Source: JAHRAW01 sp965249835 (GTDB lineage Bacteria; Pseudomonadota; Gammaproteobacteria; Arenicellales; Poriferihabitantaceae). Taken from it: a stretch of DNA of 64,000 nt. The notes under the pieces are model-generated. The model saw nothing but the letters and a program-made list of their open reading frames with translations. It searched no databases and was not told where the DNA came from. Numbering within the stretch: the stretch's first letter is position 1; each line of letters starts with the position of its first letter. The stretch lies in contig CBDFMY010000001.1 in the NCBI GenBank assembly GCA_965249835.1, forward strand, positions 248,001-312,000, in the 5' to 3' direction. The position numbers were made by a program, and so were the translations under genes. This document shows positions 13,201 to 18,333 of the stretch, in pieces.

Positions 13201-13821
13201 GTCGGTTTCGTCTCGGGATTGTATGGTGTATTTGAAAAGCAGGCGTGATGTCGCTACAGAAGTAGGATTTGCATGACTCATCTGGACGGTGCCGCTGTCA
13301 AGGCTCAACTCCAGAATCGGACTGCCCCTCACCGTCACCGGCCGATTAAAGATCACCTCTACCTCAATCACTTCGCCCTGGGTGTAGAGGGAGTCAGTGC
13401 CGAGTAGGTTCAGTGCCGATATTTTTGTAGCAGAGCGCACCACCAGGTCGAAAGTCGTGATGGCGTAGTAGCGTAAACGGCGAAACCCAACCTCTACCCG
13501 GTAGGTCAATCGGGTCCTCCCCACCTCGGTCGGTGTGCCGTATAGCCTGCGAGAACCTGCGTCGAAGTTCATCCCTGGCGGTAGCGGGCTGAGGGTGTAA
13601 GCCGCGCGAAAGAATGCTATGTCCCCAATCGCCACTGGCAGGGTAAGAGAGAAATACTCATCTACGCTGGTAATCTGAGGGTTCTCCGGCGACGCGAGGG
13701 ATACTGCGTCAGGATTCAGTATCGGTTCTTGGCTCGGTTGCGCCTGGGCAATGCCTGCTTGCAACGCCAGAGCGACGGCAAATAACACCCCCGGCAGACG
13801 CTGTCTTCTACGACTGGTCAT
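1..13821 (-). CDS. Giant secreted Ig-like repeat surface protein (3' end outside window)
   Basis: The gene opens at an ATG at 13821 and was in frame wherever I read it down to base 1 (4607 codons, no stop seen); the C-terminus is missing. Residues 1-27 are a signal peptide (basic MTSRRRQR start, hydrophobic core, cleavage after AQA). Next is a putative-Ig (He_PIG-like) domain at about 44-130. About 15 copies of a 125-135 residue module follow, with signatures 'GDLDPDGISIGADAL', 'TDAAGNP' and 'HKVDG' (about 130-785, 965-1215, 2060-2575, 2655-3160). These are interrupted by He_PIG-like runs (about 785-965 and 1215-2060). From about 3160 the protein is HYR- and DUF5011-like repeats of about 80 residues. 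No enzymatic motif was seen. It is probably an extracellular adhesin or fibre; how it is anchored depends on the unseen C-terminus. No Shine-Dalgarno is obvious, and a C15 tract lies 47-61 bases upstream. I checked the frame at many points but not at every codon. Confidence 0.88.
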   Translation of the reverse strand, partial: MTSRRRQRLPGVLFAVALALQAGIAQAQPSQEPILNPDAVSLASPENPQITSVDEYFSLTLPVAIGDIAFFRAAYTLSPLPPGMNFDAGSRRLYGTPTEVGRTRLTYRVEVGFRRLRYYAITTFDLVVRSATKISALNLLGTDSLYTQGEVIEVEVIFNRPVTVRGSPILELSLDSGTVQMSHANPTSVATSRLLFKYTIQSRDETDGISIGAEALRLYGGSITDETGIPANLSLAEHFFFYDPRYQVDGTPPRVTDVTFTTRPPGLFGDNFPSSYLADEEIKVRVDFAEPVTVTGSPRLRLDIGTRRVRARYDAAVHNTNNRSVGFTYRVQPGDLDPDGISIAADALASVGTDTITDAAGNPTGDSSLAEHAIGNDPAQTVDAIPPQVTEVSILSRPAEGDTYRAGETIQLRVAFSKGLLTHPPNFQVSQPITLSSGTVMAEGMISPQSHTYHGGEYHTITEIVFHYTVQAGDYDADGISYLGRPRDGGNFYSGGTYDVRYDVAGNFLLRDITDLIITNAGQHKVDGGGPRVTNLGIASRPDQGDTYRQGEEINVTLTFNQPLVGDLDNLRLTLNLDSGAVVSQRTSPSVANFNRLVGFTFIVQDGDLDENGISIGADALSLTGGSVTNAGNDKTPLLLSLAEHTVTNDPHHKVDAAAPKVTHLRIVSTPAQGAVYRLGEMIRVRLTLDQPVIAGGSPILSLPLLIGDDPRTLTFDKFRFPALAIELAYQVQGGDLDEDGISIGAGGLKVTGGSLADIAGNQLRLSLEGHTLTNAPAHQVGAVPRFDVNPLPEQIYTVGQSVSLALPQAIGGVAPRRYGLTGSVPPGLVFDADTRTLSGTPSAPMAATELQWMVTDAVPSVASLRFQMTVVAAPSFAEPLRLNLRQSKPLPVAPAEPIKLPAARDGAPPIGYTFEGTLPPGLVFNSGTRVLSGRPTEDGVSTLTYTATDANGALVSGDFVFTVDSDRPRVTSLGIASGTDPGHTYRQGEKISVTLLFNDPLVGDPGNLQMTLNLDSGAVVSQRTSVGSFDERGIVSFIYTVQDGDLDEDGISIGADALSLTGGSVTNPAGRPLILSLAQHTITNHPEHKVDAAAPKVTHLRIVSTPAHGEVYGLGEMIRVRLTLDQLVRSGGSPILSLPLLIGDVARTLTFEKSRFLVSVIELAYQVQIGDLDEDGISVGVGGLNVSGGSLADAVGNPLRLSLEGLTLTNAPAHQVGAVPRFMDVNSVPEQIYTVGQSVSLVLPQAIGGVAPRRYELLGSIPPGLVFDADTRTLSGTPSAPVATTELQWMATDAVPSVASLRFQMTIVAAPSFAEAGIDDQIYTASAAIPDLVLPQATSALDLTYTLTPAPAGLAFDRVTRTLSGAPTTPAAATELEWSATDSNGVSTPLRFLVSIAQRPTFDDARIANIVLTANMPPINRLLPAATGGVAPLTYTLYPQIPAGLSFDQRTRRLSGTPTSTATIAITYTATDWNGAIATTEFFLFVLSPLRFGSTIPEQTFTVGRPVLLTLPTNTSGGYGDKQYTLNEDALPGWLGYDRTTHTLGGTPPAVAEAIPLRWQVRDVNRAVDTLEFSFSVVPPPSFVGIRVDDQIYTASAAIPDLALPAPQHGAMPLSYTLLPVPDGLAVDRAIRTLSGTPTTPAAATELEWSATDSNGASDSLRFQVRVAKPPRFVAEVEDMLIRASRYTEPMILPLAEHGHGDLTYNLQEKRGEQIRDLPERVRYDPARRELSIYIRLGVYVLVYTATDANGAVASQEFTVEATKPQFPGSFSGHVFDRGVPITPVVLPAATGGIGEVTYTFQSASHGIKYNAATRSLYGTPTIATAADLRQARLSYVYVAEDELGGSDVLTVLVRVRENGDFPPYIPMYFDPPIADIQFITRGIAFERVLPQPQGGTGANPVFQNSTSYESLPPGIQFNRHTRRLHGTAEQVTTGQGYSFRYTVIDVGARETISERLRIRVVEQPSFAEPLRLSLRQNELLPIAPIGPIKLPAARDGAPQIVYTLEGDLPPGLAFDPGSRALSGRPTEDGVRTLTYTATDANGASVSGDFVFTVVDAVAPAVTGVSIISTPNQGGIYLLGEQIRMRLDFSEPVFATVSPPPTLNINLYLGSKRTAMRFPYPADSDEPVMSLEGSYTVQEGDLDEDGISNTQSLFIAGLATDLTDAAGNRLLLRGIANSDHPKHKVDGVVPKVSFVLVTPQPANHNTYALGEEIKVVLAFDSFFPVLQGQLSMQYTLESGRVTARNSRKHGLTGHGLALDFSYVVQSGDLDKNGFSLGANALMLVPEENVTDESGNPVNLSLADFAFTDDPAYQVDGVGPQVTAVTITSEPRLFGYYRSGERITARVDFDEPVTIIDDAPVLWMSLGDDEPRRVAMEYAAVQPDDTSLLFGYTVQAGDEDNNGISIGANALEVTSGMVTDIIGNPADLSLSAQAISNDPLHKVDGVGPRVTSVNILSPASDNPDPSTFKLGEYIRVLVSFDTYPSGDVTALRLALGMDSGEVILPGRVSLNTPRQILFRHTVQLGDLDKNGVSIGADALSVADGGSVTDDLGNPVDLSLAHVAITDEPTRKVDGVPPDIVVPAAQTFESTATLTPLTADDHYGMATSSDGTAIITDDAPDTFPLGLTIITWTATDPAGNAVSATQVVTVADATPPEVTGVSIISTPNDRQYYGLGDEIEVEVLFSEPTGGDKENLNLTLTLNSGAVIAQYKVQENDSRALFTYTVQAGDEDSTGISMGANALSLTSGSLADAVGNAANLDLTQFAFENDSKHRVDGVAPEVESADITSSPQDGDTYRAGEQIVVTVVFTEPVLHGEVHDLRLKLNLGGTEVITPADGQLGLSTFKIIYYTVQNGDYDPDGISFNALHLVEGGSAVDLADNPLTLIFPAHAAVADQPEHKVDAVAPEVTNVTITSEPRLFGYYRIGERITVRVDFDEPVTVIDEAPVLWMSLGDDDSRVAMEYAAVQLDDDSLLFGYTVQTGDEDNNGVGIGADALEVTSGMVTDIVGNPADLSLTAYATSDDPLHKVDGVAPEVTGVSIVSTPNQGDTYILGEQIRMRMDFSEPLVTDALPKPTLALTLYIGTETTTMRFPFPADSNASAMSLEGSYTVKEGDLDEDGISNNTHDLILIATGPSDLTDVVGNPLLLRVAANPDNPNHKVDGVVPDIVAPLPYSTEATATLTPLTADDHYDMATTTDDTATITHDAPATFPLGDTIITWTATDASSNEMTAKQIITVVDTTAPVITLLKNTADNNRIELGTVYTEHGATATDAVDGDLTGSIDINTDNVDANAVGEYTVTYNVSDAQNNAAVQKTRTVMVTDTTAPSITAPHDQTFEATATATPLSRDDYGIARSSDGDITDDAPDTFPLGDTIIIWTATDASSNEMTAKQTITVVDTTAPVITLPADVTKEATGPTTPVTVGQATATDLAADSVTITRNPTDNAFAVGVHKITWTATDSNGRSSTAEQTITITDTTAPVITLPADVTKEATGPTTPVDVGQATAIDLAADSVTITRNPTDNAFAVGVHKITWTATDASSNEATATQTVTITDKTAPVITLPADVTKEATGPTTPVTVGQATAIDLAADSVTITRNPTDNAFAVGVHKITWTATDASSNEATATQTITITDETAPVITLTGANPQTIEFGEGYAELEATATDLVDDDIELTRRIVIAGDEVITDRVGEYQVTYDVTDAAGNAADTVTRTVRVIDAGKPVITLTGANPQIIEFGTAYTELNATATDRVDDDTELTSKIAIAGTVNTDRVGDYSVTYDVTDTAGNAAEQKTRTVRVIDTGKPIITLTGDNPQTIEFGMAYTELNATATDLVDGELTGNIVIDSSAVNTDRVGDYSVTYDVTDTAGNAAEQKTRTVRVIDTGKPIITLTGDNPQTIHFGMAYTELNATATDAVDGDLTGNIVIDSSAVNTDRVGDYSVTYDVTDTAGNAAEQKTRTVRVIDTGKPIITLTGANPQIIEFGEEYAELNATATDRVDGDLTGSIVIDSSAVNTDRVGEYTVAYDVTDAAGNAADTVTRTVMVTDTTAPAITAPDDETFEATATLTPLDRSDYGIARSSDGDITDDAPDTFPLGDTIITWTATDASSNEMTAKQTITVVDTTAPVITLPADVTKEATGPTTPVTVGQATATDLAADSVTITRNPTDNAFAVGVHKITWTATDSNGRSSTAEQTITITDKTAPVITLTGANPQTIEFGEGYTELNATATDLVDDDIELTGNIVIDSSAVNTDRVGDYSVTYDVTDTAGNAAEQKTRTVRVIDNTKPIITLTGDNPQTIEFGEGYTELNATATDRVDGDLTGNIVIDSTNVVINQVGTYEVTYNVTDAAGNAADTVTRTVRVIDAGKPVITLTGANPQTIEFGTAYTELEATATDRVDGDLTGNIVIDSSAVNTDRVGDYSVTYDAADTAGNAAEQKTRTVRVIDNTKPIITLTGDNPQTIHFGMAYTELNATATDLVDGDLTGRIVIAGDEVITDRVGEYQVTYDVTDTAGNAAEQKTRRVRVIDTGKPIITLTGDNPQTIEFGEGYTELKATATDLVDDDIELTRRIVIAGDEVITDRVGEYQVTYDVTDTAGNAAEQKTRTVRVIDTGKPIIT
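1785..2905 (-). repeat. Second block of ~245-bp DUF5011-like repeats
   Basis: Units of the same type as at 1-1215 recur here, with marker motifs near 1926, 2166, 2411 and 2657. They are separated from the first block by HYR-like units at about 1215-1785. Adjacent copies differ by a few bases only. Confidence 0.8.
2905..3660 (-). repeat. Three tandem ~235-bp HYR-like repeats
   Basis: Three nearly identical units begin near 2911, 3145 and 3378. Each encodes about 78 residues containing TDTTAPVITLPADVTKEATG, TATDLAADSVTITRNPTDNA and HKITWTATDSNG. The pattern matches hyalin-repeat (HYR) extracellular domains. A related unit is at about 1210-1500. Confidence 0.8.
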
Positions 13822-13851
13822 TGTCGGGCGTGATTTGCCCGATACCCGACA
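13822..13851 (-). promoter_or_regulatory. Inverted repeat abutting the start codon of the giant gene
   Basis: Arms tgtcggg (13822-13828) and cccgaca (13845-13851) are perfect inverted complements and end one base from the ATG, with a second inner pair gggc/gccc. A transcript could fold here and occlude the ribosome site, which otherwise lacks a Shine-Dalgarno. It could equally be an operator. The function is inferred. Confidence 0.4.
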
Positions 13852-13867
13852 TCCAATGCCCGGAATC

Positions 13868-13882
13868 GGGGGGGGGGGGGGG
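13868..13882. repeat. G15 homopolymer (C15 on the coding strand) upstream of the giant surface protein
   Basis: Fifteen consecutive G on the plus strand, 47-61 bases upstream of the giant gene's ATG. Homopolymers of this length slip during replication and are the classical basis of phase variation when they sit in a promoter or 5' leader. No clear sigma-70 boxes are visible around it. Confidence 0.85.
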
Positions 13883-14976
13883 CGATTGACCAAGGCAACG
13901 AGCGCGCAACCACGCACAACACCGACCTAGCGCGGCGCAGCAGAGACGCTACGCGCAACATCCGACCGCCATCAAACCCGATGAGCGGCGAAATACCTGC
14001 CACCGCCCACAAACCCCTCTTCGCAAAGGGGAGGTGAAATGCGTTTACCAATCGTATTTTCATGCACATCCGCCCGCAGGAAATCAAATTACCCACTGTC
14101 CGCAGACCCTGTAATCTAACATTTTTCATTGAGTCAAGGGGGGTAGTGTAGAAAAATATTTAGGGGCTAAGGGGGGTAGTGTAGAAAATATTTATAAGAA
14201 CAGGGAGGTTGGGGATGATTTGCGCCCACGATACCATTTTCGCGGCTCCGCCGCCGATAAAAGGAGTCCGGCGTAGCCGGACATTTTCCCGCGTGTGCTT
14301 TGGCGTCTCAACGCGCCTTTGTCCTCTCAATTCACCATCACCTTTCATTCGTCATTCTCGCCGGCAGGCGGGAATCCTAAAGCGGCGGCGCAAGCCGCCC
14401 GGTGCGTCACGCCTGCGTAATGATACTAATAGTTCGGCATACCAAGTTTTTTTCGTGTGCTTTTGTCTTCTCAAAAGGAATCACGGTCTGGAGATGTGGT
14501 TTGGATTATGACGGTATTAGTTACTCTCATGGTTTTTTAGTTCTGGGTTCTCGCCGTTGGCGAGAACAACAGACTGGATCCCCGCCTGCCGGCGAGAATG
14601 ACGGGTTGGGGAGACAATGTGAATCGCAAAGTGTGACTTTCTTTGAGACGCCAAAAGTAACCGAGAAAAACCGTCAGCGAAACAGTGAGCTGATACAATT
14701 GCCCGGCCCATATTATTATTGGCCGGGCAATCCAGTTTATCGCCAGGGACGGCGGGTAGTTCGGCGGAGCCGAACGCGAGAGCCGAACAACACGCTTCCC
14801 GCCTCGTCATTCCTGCATAGAATATCGCGGCGAAGCCGCCGCCATTTGCGTGGCTTCGCTGCGTCTGGATTCCCGCCGTTGCGGGAATGACAAATCTGGT
14901 AGAATAGCCGCCCGCCATCGCTGGTCAGTATCGAGATTGGTCGACAGGTTTAACTATTCTTACTTTCAACACGGCA
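13883..14976. other. Repeat-rich intergenic region (island 1)
   Basis: No convincing gene. It contains a direct repeat of about 26 bp (aaggggggtagtgtagaaaa; 14136-14162 and 14169-14194). A mosaic of dispersed modules follows: the 'ctcaacgcgcctttgtcctc' block near 14300, 'cattctcgccggcaggcggg' near 14354, and a long hairpin at 14699-14730. A Neisseria dRS3-like ATTCCC-N8-GGGAAT palindrome lies at 14869-14888. The same modules recur at 48-50 kb and 61-63 kb. Confidence 0.7.
14699..14730. repeat. Dispersed hairpin ttgcccggcc-N12-ggccgggcaa
   Basis: A 10-bp perfect stem with an A/T loop (catattattatt). Further copies are at 48416-48447, 50020-50051 (inverted), 50469-50500 and 63061-63092 (inverted). 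It is usually followed by 'tccagttattaaa'. Confidence 0.8.
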
Positions 14977-15222
14977 ATGAAAAAAACACGAAACAGGAAA
15001 CTGTGTGACTGCGTGGAACGCACCATGAAGCAGTATTTCAAGGATTTGAACGGAGAGGATGCGAGCGGCGTTTATCAGATGGTGCTGAGCGAAATGGAAA
15101 AACCTTTGCTTGAGGTGGTGATGCAATACGCCGACAAAAATCAGAGCAAGGCTTCGCGGGTGCTCGGCATCAATCGAAACACGCTGCGCAAAAAACTCGA
15201 CCTGCACGGACTGACCGATTGA
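14977..15222 (+). CDS. fis: DNA-binding protein Fis
   Basis: An 81-residue protein with the Fis layout: an N-terminal beta-hairpin part, two dimerisation helices (about 12-50), and a C-terminal helix-turn-helix around NQSKASRVLGINRNTLRKKL (about 51-70). Fis is a nucleoid-associated activator of rRNA and tRNA promoters and a cofactor for site-specific recombination. Its stop lies just before purH, so the two are probably co-transcribed. In many gammaproteobacteria fis follows dusB, but here an intergenic repeat island precedes it. Length is close to the usual 90-100 residues, slightly short at the N-terminus. No strong ribosome site is seen before the ATG. Confidence 0.92.
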   Translation: MKKTRNRKLCDCVERTMKQYFKDLNGEDASGVYQMVLSEMEKPLLEVVMQYADKNQSKASRVLGINRNTLRKKLDLHGLTD

Positions 15223-15269
15223 CCCGACCAGTGAAGGTTGATTCCGCTGCCGGCAACCCGACAACACCC

Positions 15270-16868
15270 ATGAAAACGAAACCGGTCGCCAGGGCTTTGG
15301 TCAGCGTTTCCGACAAGCGGGGAATCGTGGACTTTTGCCGGGGTCTGGCCGACCTCGACATCGAAATCCTGTCCACCGGCGGCACCGCCCGTCAACTTAT
15401 GGAAAACCACATAAAAGTTATCGAAGTGTCTGATTATACGCAGTTCCCTGAAATGATGGATGGCCGCGTCAAGACCCTGCATCCACGGATTCACGGCGGC
15501 ATTTTGGGCAGACGCGGGATCGATGAGCCGGTCATGGCGGAACACGGCATTGCTGCCATTGACCTGGTGGTGGTGAACCTGTATCCGTTTGAGGAGACCG
15601 TTGCCGAGCCCGATTGCAAACTGGAGCAAGCCATCGAAAACATCGACATCGGTGGCCCGACGTTGTTGCGTGCCGCCGCTAAAAATCACCGTGATGTTAC
15701 CGTGCTGGTGGAACCGGACGATTACGATGCGGTGCTGCAACAACTGCGAAAAACCGGTCGCAACATTTCCGCGGCGATGCGTTTTGATCTGGCGGTGAAA
15801 GCCTTCGAATACACCGCCGGTTACGATGATGCTATCGCCAACTATCTCGGTGTCATGGTTGATGATGATAACGACAACGAGCGCGCCGAGCGCGCCGAGC
15901 ATTTCCCGCGTACGCTCAATTTGCAATTCCGTAAAAAACAAACCTTGCGCTATGGCGAAAACCCGCATCAGGATGCGGCGTTTTATATCGCCCGGGATAA
16001 AGATTCCGACGATGGTTGCGTGGCCGGCGCACGTCAGGTGCAAGGCAAAGAACTTTCATTCAATAACATCGCCGACACCGATGCGGCGTTGGAATGTGTC
16101 CGGCAATTTACCCGCGACCATGCTTGCGTCATCGTCAAGCACGCCAACCCGTGCGGCGTTGCGATTGCCGACCAGCAACTGCTCGCGTATCAACGCGCAT
16201 ACCGCACCGACCCCGAATCCGCGTTCGGCGGCATCATCGCGTTCAACCAACCTCTTCAGGGCGAAGTCGCCGCGGCCATCGTCGAGCAGCAGTTTGCCGA
16301 AGTAATCATCGCGCCGGGATTATCCGCCGAAGCCGTCAACGCGCTCGCCGCCAAGCCCAACATTCGGCTGCTGGAATGTGGTCGCCTGAGGGATGGCGAC
16401 GAGAGTGAGCGTTTGGATTACCGCACAGTCAACGGTGGCTTGCTGGTTCAACACGCCGACCTGCTGCTCAATCACAAACTGGAAGTGGTCACCAAACGCG
16501 CGCCCGATGATGCGGAAATGCAGGATTTATTGTTCGCGTGGAAAGTCGCCCGATTGGTCAAATCCAACGCCATCGTTTATGCCGCGCAACAAGCCACGCT
16601 CGGCATCGGTGCCGGCCAGATGAGTCGCGTCAATTCGGCACGCATCGCGTCGATGAAAGCGCAACACGCCGGGCTCGAAGTGCGCGATGCGGTGATGGCA
16701 TCGGATGCGTTTTTTCCGTTTCGCGATGGTCTCGACAACGCCGCCGAAGCCGGCATCCGCTCGGTGATACAGCCCGGCGGTGCGCAGCGCGATGAGGAAG
16801 TAATCGCCGCCGCTGATGAACACGGCATGGCGATGGTGTTCACCGGTATGCGACATTTTCGGCATTGA
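15270..16868 (+). CDS. purH: Bifunctional AICAR formyltransferase / IMP cyclohydrolase
   Basis: Catalyses the last two steps of de novo purine synthesis: AICAR to FAICAR with 10-formyl-THF, then cyclisation to IMP. The N-terminal cyclohydrolase (MGS-like) domain shows ARALVSVSDKRGI, STGGTARQL and MMDGRVKTLHPRIHGGILGR. The C-terminal transformylase shows RYGENPHQDAAFY, VKHANPCGVA and SAFGGIIAFN. I chose the ATG at 15270 because the protein then begins MKTKPVARALVSVSD, as in known PurH; GTG 15231 and TTG 15219 (overlapping the fis stop) are alternatives. About 532 residues, normal length. A small acidic/ERAERAE insert near 15860-15900 looks like a short-repeat expansion. It pairs functionally with purD nearby. 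Confidence 0.95.
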   Translation: MKTKPVARALVSVSDKRGIVDFCRGLADLDIEILSTGGTARQLMENHIKVIEVSDYTQFPEMMDGRVKTLHPRIHGGILGRRGIDEPVMAEHGIAAIDLVVVNLYPFEETVAEPDCKLEQAIENIDIGGPTLLRAAAKNHRDVTVLVEPDDYDAVLQQLRKTGRNISAAMRFDLAVKAFEYTAGYDDAIANYLGVMVDDDNDNERAERAEHFPRTLNLQFRKKQTLRYGENPHQDAAFYIARDKDSDDGCVAGARQVQGKELSFNNIADTDAALECVRQFTRDHACVIVKHANPCGVAIADQQLLAYQRAYRTDPESAFGGIIAFNQPLQGEVAAAIVEQQFAEVIIAPGLSAEAVNALAAKPNIRLLECGRLRDGDESERLDYRTVNGGLLVQHADLLLNHKLEVVTKRAPDDAEMQDLLFAWKVARLVKSNAIVYAAQQATLGIGAGQMSRVNSARIASMKAQHAGLEVRDAVMASDAFFPFRDGLDNAAEAGIRSVIQPGGAQRDEEVIAAADEHGMAMVFTGMRHFRH

Positions 16869-16887
16869 CCCACACAGATATTACGCG

Positions 16888-18096
16888 ATGACATCGCCAA
16901 CCAAAGACAACGAGAAAAAATACAAAGTGGTGATTGGCGGCGTCGTGCTGCCGGAAAAATCTCGCGCCGAAGTAATCGAACAACTGGCGACGTTGTTTCA
17001 TTCCAAACTCGACACCATGGAGCAACTGCTACAAGGCAAGTCGGTTTCTTTGACTCACGAATACTCACATGAGGAAGCCGAAAAAATCTGTCAGGCGATT
17101 CGTGACGCGGGCGCCGAATGCAGGATGGAAGCCATCGGCGCGAAGCAAGTTGCGGATGAAGTTCCGGATGATTCCGCGCAGCAAGAAGCCGAGCCGGGCG
17201 ATTCATCCACCGATGCGCAATTTTCCGAAGCCCAAGCAGATGAGCCGGCCGATGAGTTGGCCGATGAGCCGGCAGATGAATCGCAGTCGGACCTGAAATC
17301 GGCATTGATGCGTTTCGTCGCGGTCAACACCGATTACTATGGCCGTAAGTTTGCCAAATTCGGCGATGTCACGCGCCCGTCATTCGCCATCACCTGGCAC
17401 TGGCCGGCTTTTTTCGTGTTCTTTTTCTGGGCGATGTATCGCAAACTTTGGCTGTGGGCCGGTGTCAATCTCGCCGGCGGCGTAGTGCTGGCACTCCTGT
17501 TCGAGCCGGCAATCATTTATTTGGCGTGGGCATTCGTCTGGCCGCTGGTCGCGAACTATCTTTACTTCCGCCATGCCCGCAACCGGGTTTTCAATGCCAA
17601 TACAAACGACGACCGAGTGAATCTCGGCTCGCGTGGCGGCGTCAGTTGGGCGGCGGTGTGGCTGGGCTTGGTCGTGGTGTTTCTCTTTTCGATGGCACTC
17701 AACGACCTCATTAGCCAGCGCATGCTGGAGCGGTATTCCGAACGGATCAACGAAATTCTGCCGCAGCCGGGCACGCAACAACGCGGCGACGGCTCGGTCA
17801 TCGACAACCTGGTCGCACTTGAACCCGGCACCGCCGAAACGGTGAAAAAGTTGGGAATTCTTGCTGCCACGCTGAAACTGGCGGCATCCGGTAAAGGGGC
17901 GGATGACAGCCAACTGGCGTTGTCGGTGTTTGAGCGGGTCATGGAGCAGAAAAAAATCAATGACGCATGGGGAAAGAAAATTGCGTTGCGTCGGGGCGCG
18001 TCTGGTCAGGTTGTGCTGATCTCGGCGGGACCGGATGGCCGCTTCGATAGCGATGACGATATTTTGCAATATGTACAAATCGCGCCGCCGCTGTGA
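16888..18096 (+). CDS. DUF2628 membrane protein with a repeat-bearing linker
   Basis: A 402-residue protein of unknown role. The N-terminal ~70 residues (YKVVIGGVVLPEKSRAEVIE to GAECRMEAI) resemble a small domain found at the front of many proteobacterial membrane proteins. An acidic linker follows, with 12-bp tandem repeats giving ADEPADELADEPADE (17239-17280). A DUF2628-type membrane core (HWPAFFVFFFWAMYRKLWLW, then two to three helices) comes next, with another helix near WAAVWLGLVVVFLFSMAL. The C-terminus ends SAGPDGRFDSDDDI, like the tail of GspG-type pseudopilins. I took the ATG at 16888, 19 bases after purH, because the conserved domain starts there; upstream starts would overlap purH. 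Probably in one operon with purH. Confidence 0.75.
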   Translation: MTSPTKDNEKKYKVVIGGVVLPEKSRAEVIEQLATLFHSKLDTMEQLLQGKSVSLTHEYSHEEAEKICQAIRDAGAECRMEAIGAKQVADEVPDDSAQQEAEPGDSSTDAQFSEAQADEPADELADEPADESQSDLKSALMRFVAVNTDYYGRKFAKFGDVTRPSFAITWHWPAFFVFFFWAMYRKLWLWAGVNLAGGVVLALLFEPAIIYLAWAFVWPLVANYLYFRHARNRVFNANTNDDRVNLGSRGGVSWAAVWLGLVVVFLFSMALNDLISQRMLERYSERINEILPQPGTQQRGDGSVIDNLVALEPGTAETVKKLGILAATLKLAASGKGADDSQLALSVFERVMEQKKINDAWGKKIALRRGASGQVVLISAGPDGRFDSDDDILQYVQIAPPL

Positions 18097-18097
18097 A

Positions 18098-18222
18098 TTG
18101 CGCTTGCCTTTTCGTCGCCATGCTTTGTTGCGCTTCGTCTCTCGGTCGGTCACATACTTAATGTATGCTCCCGCCCTCGCTCCTTGCGCGCCTTGCCTGA
18201 CAACGAAAATACGGCGCGCAAT
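18098..18222. repeat. MITE-like ~125-bp repeat R1, copy A
   Basis: Begins two bases after the DUF2628 stop. It has short terminal inverted repeats (attgcgc ... gcgcaat) and an internal palindrome catac-ttaat-gtatg, and encodes nothing. Other copies are at 20169-20296, 20333-20458 and 49707-49830, roughly 80-90% alike by eye. Confidence 0.75.
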
Positions 18223-18333
18223 GGCGGGGAGGGCGATAATCATCACCAGCGTAGCCGTTATCATTAATGTCGGCTTTCTTTTTTCGTCATACTACGAATC
18301 CAGAATGTTTCTGGCATTATTCACAAAATTCAT

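Noticed and set aside
14517..14918. 133-codon minus-strand frame in island 1
   Set aside because: Made entirely of the dispersed palindromic modules, with similar fragments in every island; no conserved protein features.
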